From: a virus
Length of the DNA stretch: 38,713 bases
Direction: 5' to 3' (one strand)
IMG/VR virus record: IMGVR_UViG_3300029258_001256
Span: 1-38,713 of that record
Part shown: positions 20,184 to 28,609 of the stretch, in pieces
Layout: each line of letters opens with the position of its first letter
Numbering within the stretch: the first letter of the stretch is position 1
Notes under the pieces: model-generated
Seen by the model: the letters and a program-made list of their open reading frames with translations, nothing else
Database searches by the model: none
Told to the model about the DNA's origin: nothing
Position numbers and translations under genes: made by a program

Positions 20184-20401
20184 TCTGGTGGCTTCTCCAT
20201 CTCTCTAAGAGCCTCTTGCTTCGCTGCTTCCCGTTCAAGGATGATGATGTCAGAATCTACTACAGCCTCAAACCTGTTAATAATAGCCTTAATCTCGTAA
20301 GGGGATAGATTATCAATCGTCCACTGCAATGTAGGTCTGGGCTTTGCATCCTTGTCCAGCACGAGTGTTAAGATCCCAATGCCCTTACCCTCTTCAGCCA
20401 T
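20180..20401 (-). CDS. Hypothetical 73-aa protein
   Basis: ATG 20401 (MAEEGKGIGIL) has GGAGGG 5 nt upstream, within the last codons of the preceding tail gene. It contains TLVLDKDAKPRPTLQWTIDN, then YEIKAIINRFEAVVDSDIII and an acidic helix. It may be a tail accessory or chaperone by position. No family recognised. Confidence 0.7.
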   Translation of the reverse strand: MAEEGKGIGILTLVLDKDAKPRPTLQWTIDNLSPYEIKAIINRFEAVVDSDIIILEREAAKQEALREMEKPPE

Positions 20402-23114
20402 GACTTCCCTCCAACACCTCAACCCTCTCTGCGAGTTGCCGTATTGCACCAAAGGCCAAGCCTATGCTCTTACCAAGGTCTATACCAGGATCACCCTCTT
20501 CTACCATGCGCTGTGCTTTGGCCTCAGCTTTAGCAACTATGTCAGCCTTAATCCGCACCTTCTCTTCCGGCGATATATCCTGTTCGTCTATCCTGTCTGC
20601 GTCTGCCCGGGCAGTAGCCACCATATTGAGGGCAATCAACTCCTGCTCTGCCTGGGAGCCTCTTATTTCAGGTGGGACAGTAGCAGGGTCAATCTTAGTT
20701 GGCTCCTGCGGGTTCGGCTCCATCTGCTTCAGCAGGGCAATATCATCGTGAACCTGGAAACTGTCGAGGTCTTTGTATCGAAGATTATTGAAGTAGCCAT
20801 AGTTCCAATACTGGTCTGACTTTCCAACATAACCTGTTGCAGACCCACCGCTAGGGTTGACATCGGTTGCTTCCAAGTGAGTGCCATACAAGCGATCAGC
20901 CGACCAGTAAATATCATTACCAGCCACCAACACCATATCGCCATCACTCTCAAGATAGATATAGCCATGTTGTGAGCCATAGTACAGGTGAAATAGCGTT
21001 GTGCCCCCAGAGCAATCTATGTCAATGCCCCCTGCATCGAGAACACACTTGCCACCGGCGAAGACCCCCTTGCCATCTGCAACCCTTATCTCGAACTGTG
21101 TAACACTGTTGAGAAGTCCTTTGATGCCCGCCGATGTTAGCTCAACCCTCGTACTGGCACTACTGGTTCTAACGTAGTCCTCATAGACTTCGATTTGACC
21201 GATTAGTTTAATCTCGCCATCGGTGATTTGTGTTGCCTTGACTAGCTTGTAGGTTGCGCCATCTGGAACATCATCTAGGGTGTCCAAGAGCAAGTCGAAC
21301 TTATCGCTGGGGTCATAACCGGTATCAAACTCGGTAGCAGAGCTAACCAAGATTTTCCCCGCTGAGATTTGCGTTGAAAGCACTTTCTCGTAAGTCGAGC
21401 CATCTGGCAGATCGTCCAGTGTTTCCACCATTACCAAGTCTATCTGCTCTGCCTGAAGATGCTCTACCCACAACTCCCTCACTGCCAACTGGTCATAAGC
21501 CAGGAATGAACCGCCATCAGCAACACCAGAAGAGAATGTTTTAAGGTCCTCGACTAGCTGCCGAACCCGCAGCCACCCGCCAAAGCGAAACTCCATATAA
21601 TACTCGCCACTGCTATAGTGACGCTTGATATAGCCGATGTTGCCTACTACCGTGCTGCCCTCGCGCTTATCCGTGATCTTCACATAGTCGAAGATTTCAG
21701 CCCCAACATTCATCGGCACGCTGGCATTAGCGAACTCGGCATCCATCTTTATTCTAGCTAAGAGGGCATCGGCTATGTCGGCAGCCTGGTCATTAGACTC
21801 AAGCCCGTCAAGAGGAACATACTTAATGACTTCATGGTAGGCATCTATGGAGTCTTGGTCTTTGGCCTCACCTGAGTAGTCATCATCATAGACCTTGAAT
21901 GTAGTGGGAAAAACAAGCTGCGTCCTGTCACCTTTGTTGAGGAACGTATGCTCTAGGCTAGTGTCCAGCTTATACTCGTAGTCGTAGGTGGTTCCTGTAG
22001 TAGTCGGAACAAAGATGTGAACCTTCCCGTCTGCCTCTGCCCTTCCTACGCAGTGGGTGAACTCAATGAGCCTTCGGAAAGCGCCGAGCTTAGAGGTATT
22101 GACATCAACCCTGAAGCTATCACCGGGCTTGTAGCTATCAATCAGGTCGTCTTCGCTGTCATATTCAACGGTGTAAGCGGGGGTGTCTTCAAAGGCGGTA
22201 AGAGTGCTGCCCATGATGGCTGAGATTAAGTCCTTAACTGTGTCCTCGCCATCACCCCATTCCTCAAACAGCAAATCATAGTCAGAAAAGGAATTCCAAG
22301 AAGAACCGCCATCGGAACTGTACTCGGCATTTCCAGCAGCGTAACCACCAGTCAACTTCATTCGCCAGTACACTTCAGTCCCACCAGGGGCATCAGGAAC
22401 CCGGAGCGCAATGGCATACTTTGTACTAGCAGCCAAGCTATACTCGTCCAAATCAATAACTACCCATTCGCCAGCAGCATCATCGGTAAGCAAGTTGGCA
22501 TTGTATGTAACAGATACTAGGTCTGCACCAGTGGGATGCCCAGAGCCATCAGTCGCCTTTATGCTTATGACTAAAGTACCTGGCTTACCACTACGGCGCA
22601 GCTTCAACTTCAGCCTTTTTATCTTATGTGCAGAGGATGTCGTAAATGTCTGCGCTCGCCAGTGATTACCTAAGATATTCCACGCACTATCATCCCCACT
22701 ATTGAAGTGCTGGAAAAGGCCATTAGTAGCGGTAAAGCGCTCCTTCGCCAAGTCGTCCTTCATCATGGTCATATCGCCCACCGCCAGCAGTTCGCAGATG
22801 AGCTTGCCCGGGGATGAGCCGAAGAATTGCCCTATGACCTTGAGAGGCGCAGCAGCAGAATACTCTTTGCCGTCTTCGGTCACGAAGCCCCAGCTAGGAG
22901 TTACGGCGTTACCCTTCAGGTTTATGTCAGTCAGGTATTGGTCGGAGTTATCAAGGAGAATATGGGAAACCTTGCCAAAGGGATACTCTTCTTCGGTACA
23001 GGAAAGCACGCGCTCCCCAGAATAGAACGTATAGCTCCCCACCACAACCTTGACGGCAGAGTGGCGGGTAGCCTTCTTCTGGGTAGCTAGAAGTGTTGAG
23101 CTAAGGGTTCGCAT
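20394..23114 (-). CDS. Large tail/receptor-binding protein (906 aa)
   Basis: Residues 1-130 are a beta-rich hub-like region (KVVVGSYTFYSGERVL, ILLDNSDQYLTDINLKG, WGFVTEDG, SSPGKLICELLAVGDMTM). Residues 150-290 hold a beta-sandwich domain (AQTFTTSS, SIKATDGSGHPTGADL, TKYAIALRV) that recurs in the next fibre protein. Residues 300-550 are again hub-like (DSEDDLIDSYKPGDSFRVDV). Further on come helical AVRELWVEHLQAEQID and two 'DLPDGSTYEKV/DVPDGATYKLV' units. The end has a fibre-type strand (YWNYGYFNNLRY) and a charged helix (DADRIDEQDISPEEKVRIKA). This looks like a tail-tip or spike protein that touches the host surface. ATG overlaps the upstream TAA. Confidence 0.8.
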   Translation of the reverse strand: MRTLSSTLLATQKKATRHSAVKVVVGSYTFYSGERVLSCTEEEYPFGKVSHILLDNSDQYLTDINLKGNAVTPSWGFVTEDGKEYSAAAPLKVIGQFFGSSPGKLICELLAVGDMTMMKDDLAKERFTATNGLFQHFNSGDDSAWNILGNHWRAQTFTTSSAHKIKRLKLKLRRSGKPGTLVISIKATDGSGHPTGADLVSVTYNANLLTDDAAGEWVVIDLDEYSLAASTKYAIALRVPDAPGGTEVYWRMKLTGGYAAGNAEYSSDGGSSWNSFSDYDLLFEEWGDGEDTVKDLISAIMGSTLTAFEDTPAYTVEYDSEDDLIDSYKPGDSFRVDVNTSKLGAFRRLIEFTHCVGRAEADGKVHIFVPTTTGTTYDYEYKLDTSLEHTFLNKGDRTQLVFPTTFKVYDDDYSGEAKDQDSIDAYHEVIKYVPLDGLESNDQAADIADALLARIKMDAEFANASVPMNVGAEIFDYVKITDKREGSTVVGNIGYIKRHYSSGEYYMEFRFGGWLRVRQLVEDLKTFSSGVADGGSFLAYDQLAVRELWVEHLQAEQIDLVMVETLDDLPDGSTYEKVLSTQISAGKILVSSATEFDTGYDPSDKFDLLLDTLDDVPDGATYKLVKATQITDGEIKLIGQIEVYEDYVRTSSASTRVELTSAGIKGLLNSVTQFEIRVADGKGVFAGGKCVLDAGGIDIDCSGGTTLFHLYYGSQHGYIYLESDGDMVLVAGNDIYWSADRLYGTHLEATDVNPSGGSATGYVGKSDQYWNYGYFNNLRYKDLDSFQVHDDIALLKQMEPNPQEPTKIDPATVPPEIRGSQAEQELIALNMVATARADADRIDEQDISPEEKVRIKADIVAKAEAKAQRMVEEGDPGIDLGKSIGLAFGAIRQLAERVEVLEGSHG

Positions 23115-23404
23115 TAGATAACCTCAAAGCCTCCGTGATAATGTCGTTCTTTGCCGGAGGTAATGCACTCGGCATCGTAAGTCCAGAAGCCAAGAAGGTC
23201 TGTGGCTGCTAACTGGTAGCCGTCATATTTGTAGATACCAGTAGAAACATTGGACATCTGTGTGCTGACTACCTTCTCTGCTCCCACTGAATCATTGACG
23301 ATAATCTTCGGGTATCCTGCATCACAGTCTGCCAAGTCGCCGTTCTCGTCATAGTTCTTAATCTCTATGTAGGGGTGATCCCCCCGATGATATCTCTGAG
23401 CCAT
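23114..23404 (-). CDS. Hypothetical 96-aa beta-rich tail protein
   Basis: ATG 23404 has GGAGG 6 nt upstream; the stop TAA overlaps the next ATG. It reads as one beta-sandwich: PYIEIKNYDENGDLADCDAG, TGIYKYDGYQLAATD, GFWTYDAE. A small tail adaptor or Ig-like decoration between two fibre proteins is likely by position. No family recognised. Confidence 0.7.
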   Translation of the reverse strand: MAQRYHRGDHPYIEIKNYDENGDLADCDAGYPKIIVNDSVGAEKVVSTQMSNVSTGIYKYDGYQLAATDLLGFWTYDAECITSGKERHYHGGFEVI

Positions 23405-23414
23405 TTCAAGCCTC

Positions 23415-25949
23415 CTAGTAATTGCCCCCGGATACTCTTCGCCCTCTCCTCGATTTAACGGTACTGGCTCCCCTCTCCGACCCGGTAACAGAGCTTGCTC
23501 CTCTCTCGCTCCCTGTTTGGCGAGTCCACATAATGTCTATGTACCTAGCCAGAGCGCCCAGCGTAAAGCCATCTGTCAGCGTCAGGTTCATAATACCCAC
23601 AACAGTCGGTAGGTCACTCAGCTTGAGGCCATCTGATACCAGCAGGTCGAGGACCTTACCAACAGAAGTCGTATCGCCAACCTTGAAGCCGTCTGATGCT
23701 ATTGTCTGAAGGATGGCCTGAGTGAGAGGCGTATCGCCTATCTTCACCCCATCTACTGCTAGGGCATTGAGGATGGCAAGGGCAATAGGCACATCGCCAA
23801 CTTTGAAACCGTCTGTAGCCAGGAGTTGATACATAAGTCCAGCAGCAGGGGTATCACCTATCTTTACACCATCGGTGAGGCTTTGGTAGGTGGTTAGCTC
23901 GGCTTTGGGGAATGGTGCTGGGGAAAGGACCTCGAACATCGTATCTGTACCTGGATATGACACCCAGACTGCTCCTCCACTACCTGACTTTTCATAGCAG
24001 CCCCCCTCATAAGTAGGAGATGACTCATCAACTCTCCAATAGACCAGATTGCCAACTGGTGCATCCGTTGCTCTTACCACAATGGCATACTTAACACTTG
24101 AAGAAACAGAGCATCCATCACCAAAATAGATTTCCCGCCACTCACCAGCCGTATCCGTTGTTAAGGTATCCCCATCGGTAGTTCCCGAACATAGGTCTTG
24201 ACCTGTTGGTTGTCCATTCCCATCTGTAGCCTTAATACTAACTGTTACTTCTCCTGGGCTATTAGAGCGATATAGTTTTAATGCAACACCGATAACTTGG
24301 TATGGAGCAGAAGGTGTAAAACTTTGAGCACCCCAAACTAAAGACCTTAGACCCTCTGCACCATCATCGCCAGTCTTGTAGTTTTCTTCCGTTTGTCCCA
24401 CCGATATTGAATACTCTCCCAGCTTAAACCCATCGGTAGCAAGAGCATTGAGTATCGCAAGCGTAGTCGGCGCATCCCCCACCTTCACCCCATCCGCTGC
24501 CAGCACATTCGCAATATAATCGTGTAGAGGCGTATCCCCAACCTCAAACCCATCGGTCGCTAGAAGCTGATAGAGCAAGCCAGCCACAGGCGAGTCGCCA
24601 GCCTTGAAGCCATCCGCAGCCAAGAGGCTATAGACAAGACCTGCCAATGAGGTATCCCCGACCTTTAAGCCATCAGCAGCTATCGCATTGAGGATGGCGA
24701 GTGTGCTCGGTGTGTCACCTATATCTACTCCATCGGTGAGAAGAAGGTTCAGGGTCTTGAACACGCTAGGCGCATCACCGATCTTCAGGCCATCTTCGCT
24801 CAAGGCTTGCATTACCGCGGGGCCAACGGGAGTGTCACCCCCCTTAATCCCGTCCGTCAGACTAAGCCCGATGGTGAGGCTAGCCTTAACCGTTGGCTCG
24901 CCCATTTTGAACCCATCGGTGCAGGAGAGTTCATAAACTTGCCCTCCCCCCTCTGCCTCTGTAACCTCTAAAAAGATTTGGGTGCAGTTGCCAATTCCTT
25001 GGTTTTTGTCATCCGTGTAGGTTCGTTCTAGGTTCACCCCGATTTGCAGGCTGGCTATGTCTGCTGCCTCCCACGCCTGGCTATCATCAGGGTTTGTTGA
25101 CCACTCGTTAGTGTACTCGGCATAGCTCGCCGTCACCTCTTGTTCACTCTCTTCGTCAACCGAACCACCACTGGGCTTGACCGAGAGCTTGATTGCTGGC
25201 GTGCTCGGAGGTGTGCCCGCTCCGCCATATCTGCAATAGCCTACAACCGTAACTTTGCTTATCGAGGTAATATCAACAAGAGAGGCTATGTTATAGAGGT
25301 CACGAGTCCAGTTCGCTTCGCCTGTTGTGCCATTAACGACATAAGATGTAACTCCGTCATGCGCCGGAGTTGCCGAAAGCCACTCATCAACGGCTTCGTA
25401 ATTGCTACCACTTGGTTGCACATTACAATTAGTCTCATCCCCCGCTGCGTTCACCAGACAGGTTTCAACATTGGTGGTGGCACGCATGACGTACTGGTTG
25501 TCGTTCCGGCGTCCTCCATCGTAGGGGAACGGGTCGGGAAGGCCAACGGAGTAATACTCTGCGTCAACGTCAGACCAGCAATGAGAAGAGGAGGGCTGCC
25601 CGCTTTGGTAGCGGACATCGTTTGAACTCTGCATACAGTAGGCGAGCCAATAGAAGACGGCCCTGCCGATGGAGATGTCAAGACTGCTTATCTTCACGAA
25701 GCCGTTTGCAACGGCAACAGTTCCAATATCTGCTATCAAAGCCCCTGGTTGACCAGAGCTATCGGCATAAACTCCAAGCCTCACACTTCCATTGGGAGAG
25801 GCATCGAGAAATTCGAGCTCTATCTCCCTAATCTTGCCTGTCCCGCAGGTATTGTGGAACCGCATACCCTGAACGGTGCTGGCTGCGCTTCCGCTGTCAG
25901 TGGTGTTACCAGAGTCAAGCCCGAACTGCTTACCATTGCTGGCGGTCAT
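23415..25949 (-). CDS. Fibre-like protein with 15 copies of a 20-residue repeat (844 aa)
   Basis: Residues 1-160 resemble a lectin-like beta-sandwich (GMRFHNTCGTGKIREIELEF, LGVYADSSGQPGALIADIG, FYWLAYCMQSS). Residues about 160-335 are further beta-rich sequence. Residues 341-506 and 690-800 hold 15 units of a 20-aa repeat, consensus (A/L)-x-D-G-(F/V/L)-K-x-G-D-x-P-x4-(A)-(I/L)-L-x-x-L. Between the blocks (about 510-680) lies another beta-sandwich related to one in the 906-aa protein. The basic C-terminus has two SERGAS units. It is probably a tail fibre, with repeats forming the shaft. The start overlaps the upstream TAA (TAATG). Confidence 0.8.
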   Translation of the reverse strand: MTASNGKQFGLDSGNTTDSGSAASTVQGMRFHNTCGTGKIREIELEFLDASPNGSVRLGVYADSSGQPGALIADIGTVAVANGFVKISSLDISIGRAVFYWLAYCMQSSNDVRYQSGQPSSSHCWSDVDAEYYSVGLPDPFPYDGGRRNDNQYVMRATTNVETCLVNAAGDETNCNVQPSGSNYEAVDEWLSATPAHDGVTSYVVNGTTGEANWTRDLYNIASLVDITSISKVTVVGYCRYGGAGTPPSTPAIKLSVKPSGGSVDEESEQEVTASYAEYTNEWSTNPDDSQAWEAADIASLQIGVNLERTYTDDKNQGIGNCTQIFLEVTEAEGGGQVYELSCTDGFKMGEPTVKASLTIGLSLTDGIKGGDTPVGPAVMQALSEDGLKIGDAPSVFKTLNLLLTDGVDIGDTPSTLAILNAIAADGLKVGDTSLAGLVYSLLAADGFKAGDSPVAGLLYQLLATDGFEVGDTPLHDYIANVLAADGVKVGDAPTTLAILNALATDGFKLGEYSISVGQTEENYKTGDDGAEGLRSLVWGAQSFTPSAPYQVIGVALKLYRSNSPGEVTVSIKATDGNGQPTGQDLCSGTTDGDTLTTDTAGEWREIYFGDGCSVSSSVKYAIVVRATDAPVGNLVYWRVDESSPTYEGGCYEKSGSGGAVWVSYPGTDTMFEVLSPAPFPKAELTTYQSLTDGVKIGDTPAAGLMYQLLATDGFKVGDVPIALAILNALAVDGVKIGDTPLTQAILQTIASDGFKVGDTTSVGKVLDLLVSDGLKLSDLPTVVGIMNLTLTDGFTLGALARYIDIMWTRQTGSERGASSVTGSERGASTVKSRRGRRVSGGNY
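23540..24935 (-). repeat. 60-bp tandem coding repeats in the fibre gene
   Basis: Two blocks (23540-23885 and 24410-24935) of 60-bp units encode the 20-residue repeat: six copies in the first, nine in the second. Units share the codons for DG(F/V)K.GD(T/A)P but differ at many third positions, so the array is old enough to have diverged, which limits slippage. The blocks flank the region encoding the inserted beta-sandwich (23890-24405). Confidence 0.85.
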
Positions 25950-26473
25950 TAAGGAAGCACCTCGCTAATCTCCAAGAAATCCTCTACCGTCCAGCCAAGC
26001 CCGATGATTGTCTCTTTGAACTTGTCAAACAAGGGCGCATGGGCAAACGGGTCAACGCCTCGCTGCGATTCCTGATACTCGGCAAGGGCTTTGCGTCCAG
26101 CCTTCAGCCTGTCAGAAGGCTCATAGCCAGCTTCGGATAGCCCGAGCTCCCTTTGATGTATCCTCTCGATGCTATCGAATAGGGTTGTAACAGGAGTTCT
26201 CGCAACGCACCAGCCAAGGAAGTCCTCTTTTGAAAGCTCCTTACTATCGAGCCTGGTCATGGCGGTGCTGTACTCTACAAACGAATCTGTCTCGATGGCG
26301 TTGGTTATGGTTTTCCAGTATCCGACACGCTGTAGCTCTTGGGCCAACTCAATGGATATAAGGCGGAACCATTGCAGCTTTTCCTCAATCCCAACCTTCT
26401 CTTTATAAAGGGAATTGGTCAGCCTCATGGCTTCTTTGGCTGCCCTGACAACCTCAATGCTGTCTATTTCCAT
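25949..26473 (-). CDS. Hypothetical 174-aa tail-region protein
   Basis: No family recognised. ATG 26473 has AGGAG 6 nt upstream; the stop overlaps the fibre ATG. The protein is almost entirely helical (EVVRAAKEAMRLTNSLYKEK, LQWFRLISIELAQELQRVGY, FLGWCVARTPVTTLFDSIER). It could be a fibre chaperone or connector-complex protein by its place just upstream of the fibre gene. No signal or membrane segment. Confidence 0.7.
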   Translation of the reverse strand: MEIDSIEVVRAAKEAMRLTNSLYKEKVGIEEKLQWFRLISIELAQELQRVGYWKTITNAIETDSFVEYSTAMTRLDSKELSKEDFLGWCVARTPVTTLFDSIERIHQRELGLSEAGYEPSDRLKAGRKALAEYQESQRGVDPFAHAPLFDKFKETIIGLGWTVEDFLEISEVLP

Positions 26474-26499
26474 TGCCTTCTCCTACCCATAGCAGATAT

Positions 26500-26546
26500 A
26501 GGCTTCTCTCCTGAGATGGCAAAGCGTTCACCCCAGGAGAGAGCCT
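26500..26546 (-). promoter_or_regulatory. Strong stem-loop between tail genes
   Basis: Minus strand: arm AGGCTCTCTCCTG (26546-26534), 20-nt loop, then CAGGAGAGAAGCCT (26513-26500), about 12 bp with one bulge. No T-run follows, so it is not a standard terminator. It may slow transcription, protect an mRNA end or be an RNase processing site between the 195-aa and 174-aa genes. Confidence 0.55.
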
Positions 26547-26566
26547 GTTACCTCAAACCACCAACC

Positions 26567-27154
26567 CTATGCAGCATCATCGGCTGCCGAAATCGTGTAC
26601 GTGAGATTTAGGACATCATCGTCAACCACAGACCGTGAAGATGCGAACTTGGCATAGCAGAGCAGAGTCCCACCACCAGCGGTATTGCCCTTCACAGTAG
26701 GGTCAGTCCCACCGCCTACCAGAGAAGCACCATACATAGTCTTGGTGTCACTGATGGTGAAGGTTGCCTTGTTCGCCGAGTTGGTGATGCTCTGCGAAGA
26801 TGCAGCAGCCTCTTCATACTCCGGCCTAGTCGCCTCATCGTACGCTGTACTCTCTGTGTAAACAGGCGTGGCATACGTCATGCCAGCAGCCGGGGCGGTG
26901 TCAGACTCAACCAGAGTACAGTACCAAGTGGTGATCTGCGTAGCACCATGAAGCACGACATTCAGAATATGGTCAAGACCCTCATTGGTGACGATGTTGT
27001 GGACTTCCTCTGTCCACATCAAACGGCGCTCAAAGCGCCCCCTGGCATCCCTGAACCTGTTGCCATGCTCATCATGCCATCGCCAGCACTCGACATTGAA
27101 GACCCCGCGAAACTTCCCTCTCGCCTGTGCCTCTTCCATTGCTACCTGTTCCAT
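26567..27154 (-). CDS. Tail-region structural protein (195 aa)
   Basis: ATG 27154 has AGGAGG 5 nt upstream. It opens with a charged segment (VECWRWHDEHGNRFRDARGR) and then NIVTNEGLDHILNVVLHGAT, TTWYCTLVESDTAPAAGMTY and a Ser/Thr-rich beta region (SITNSANKATFTISDTKTMY). 'TNEGLD.IL...' followed by WYCTLV is a pattern I know from phage structural proteins near the tail connector. A tail or baseplate component is probable; exact identity is unknown. Confidence 0.7.
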   Translation of the reverse strand: MEQVAMEEAQARGKFRGVFNVECWRWHDEHGNRFRDARGRFERRLMWTEEVHNIVTNEGLDHILNVVLHGATQITTWYCTLVESDTAPAAGMTYATPVYTESTAYDEATRPEYEEAAASSQSITNSANKATFTISDTKTMYGASLVGGGTDPTVKGNTAGGGTLLCYAKFASSRSVVDDDVLNLTYTISAADDAA

Positions 27155-27167
27155 TTCGTCCTCCTTG

Positions 27168-28034
27168 TTATGCGCTCTCGCGTAAGTTATAGTTCCTACT
27201 CATAACCCGGCGCTGCCCATCCAGCTTCTTCAGGAATAGCAGCAGCCGATCCTTCCCAGACTGCTCGACCTTGCTGGCAGCATCCTTCCCACCTTCGGAT
27301 ACAGTCTCGGCGTTTGCAGATCCCCAGGCCATCATTGCGTAGGCAGCACCACCGTCTATTACAAGCTGAGACTGGTCGTAGTCCAGCGTAGAAATCAGGG
27401 TATTAACTTCGTGAGGACAAGCCCACTTCACATACACAGGCTTACTTCCGTAGCACGTTGCCCCCACAGAATCAGCACCGTTGGAGTAGCTGGGATACTT
27501 CAGCACCAACGCCGTGTCTGAAGTTACCGAAGCTATCTCATACCAGATGTCGTCTGTGGACTTCTTAATGAAATCGCCAGCCTCTAGTTCACCGTCAAAA
27601 TCAGTACTGGAACCACTAACGGCAGTGGAGCCTTTGGTGAAGGTAACGGTTCCTGTCAGGGTTCCCTCTTCTGTGGCATCTGGGTCGTAATTGATTTTCA
27701 GGGTGAGGTAATCCCCCCAAACCTCAAAAGCCCGCTCCTCTTCAGGAGATACAGGGTAGAAGACCTGTAGTATCCCCACCGTTCCGAAGCTAGACATTCT
27801 GGGTCTGAGACAAGAGATATCAATTTCCTTGACATTCGCCGTGAGTCCCAGCGCACTCTTGCGCTGCCAGGGACTTACACGGCTCAGGTCCACAACCGCG
27901 CTCTGAATGAACGTCTCGATCTGGTGGTCTTCAAACCGCAGGTCGTTCAGGTTCTCGTCAATAAGTATCTGACGCACACCATTGCGGAGGAAGGGAAGCC
28001 ACTCTCTGTCATGTACCGTGTATAATTGAGTCAT
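27168..28034 (-). CDS. Head-tail adaptor/connector with inserted beta domain (288 aa)
   Basis: Residues 1-60 are helical (LPFLRNGVRQILIDENLN, IETFIQSAVVDLSRV) as in head-tail adaptors. Residues about 115-195 are a small beta insert (GTVTFTKGSTAVSGSSTDFD, LEAGDFIKKSTDDIWYEIAS, ALVLKYPSY) seen in many phage connectors and fibres. The helical end (AAYAMMAWGSANAETVSEGG, DRLLLFLKKLDGQRR) completes the adaptor shape. It lies after capsid genes and before tail genes, as expected. ATG 28034 has GAGGTGG about 7 nt upstream. Confidence 0.7.
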   Translation of the reverse strand: MTQLYTVHDREWLPFLRNGVRQILIDENLNDLRFEDHQIETFIQSAVVDLSRVSPWQRKSALGLTANVKEIDISCLRPRMSSFGTVGILQVFYPVSPEEERAFEVWGDYLTLKINYDPDATEEGTLTGTVTFTKGSTAVSGSSTDFDGELEAGDFIKKSTDDIWYEIASVTSDTALVLKYPSYSNGADSVGATCYGSKPVYVKWACPHEVNTLISTLDYDQSQLVIDGGAAYAMMAWGSANAETVSEGGKDAASKVEQSGKDRLLLFLKKLDGQRRVMSRNYNLRESA

Positions 28035-28036
28035 AT

Positions 28037-28210
28037 CTATCCACCTCTCTTAATCTCCACGCCAGTAGCCTTTTTATAGATATTGGCGCAGATAGCAACG
28101 CTCTGGTCTGTGTCCTCGTCAGGATGCTCATGCTGCCGAGTGCTAATGCAATCAGACATCCAATCCTTAGCTGCTTCCTGACTAATGTGCTTTTTTGGTG
28201 GTGCTGGCAT
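28037..28210 (-). CDS. Hypothetical 57-aa protein
   Basis: ATG 28210 has a perfect AGGAGGTG 5 nt upstream. It encodes MPAPPKKHISQEAAKDWMSD followed by CISTRQHEHPDEDTDQSVAI and CANIYKKATGVEI. The pattern resembles the short C-terminal domains and tiny proteins that accompany phage head genes ('H...D...D..VAIC...Y.K'). No function can be assigned. Confidence 0.7.
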   Translation of the reverse strand: MPAPPKKHISQEAAKDWMSDCISTRQHEHPDEDTDQSVAICANIYKKATGVEIKRGG

Positions 28211-28213
28211 GGC

Positions 28214-28303
28214 TCACCTCCTCTTCTTATCTTTCCCCTTGCCCTTCTTGCCAGTTACAACAGGCTCAGCTTTCTTCTTAGCCTTGTGCTTCTTCTTTCT
28301 CAT
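28214..28303 (-). CDS. 29-aa polybasic micro-protein
   Basis: ATG 28303 is preceded by GCAGGAG, overlaps the end of the 84-aa gene and stops just before the next ATG. Of 29 residues, 16 are Lys or Arg (RKKKHKAKKK near the start, GKGKDKKRR at the end). Such composition would neutralise DNA or bind RNA. The good start context and exact fit between neighbours favour a real gene, but no peptide evidence exists. Confidence 0.5.
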   Translation of the reverse strand: MRKKKHKAKKKAEPVVTGKKGKGKDKKRR

Positions 28304-28532
28304 CTCCTGCACCTTCAGTGTTGACAGAAACAGTTTCCGTCTCTCTGACCCGCACCGATTCACCAAGCACACAAAGCTCCCTTACCGAGTCGGCAATAAA
28401 AGAAGTGGTCGGCACTACGACAATCGCCAGTAGTTCACCGTCAGCGGTTACTTCAAACGAGCCCATGCGCTTGAAATCCTTGACCTTCATGGTCTTTAGA
28501 CTAGATACGGTTATCTGTTCTAAGTCAGGCAT
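28278..28532 (-). CDS. Hypothetical 84-aa head-region protein
   Basis: ATG 28532 (MPDLEQITVSS) with AAGGGGG 5 nt upstream; a frame open to 28571 has no better start. Beta-rich with alternating charge (TMKVKDFKRMGSFEV, GELLAIVVVPTTSF, GESVRVRETETVSV) and an acidic tail. By position after the capsid and decoration genes it may be a head completion protein. No family recognised. Confidence 0.65.
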   Translation of the reverse strand: MPDLEQITVSSLKTMKVKDFKRMGSFEVTADGELLAIVVVPTTSFIADSVRELCVLGESVRVRETETVSVNTEGAGDEKEEAQG

Positions 28533-28555
28533 AAAGCCCCCTTGGAAATTTTGTA

Positions 28556-28582
28556 GCCCCGATATTTTCAACCCGTCGGGGC
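28556..28582 (-). other. Stem-loop between head genes
   Basis: GCCCCGA (28556-28562) pairs with TCGGGGC (28576-28582), 13-nt loop. On the minus strand it is followed by TACAAAATTT, too weak to be a firm terminator; it may attenuate transcription between the capsid genes and the tail genes. Confidence 0.4.
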
Positions 28583-28609
28583 CAGCGGGGGTTTAGCCTA
28601 GCCGAGTGA

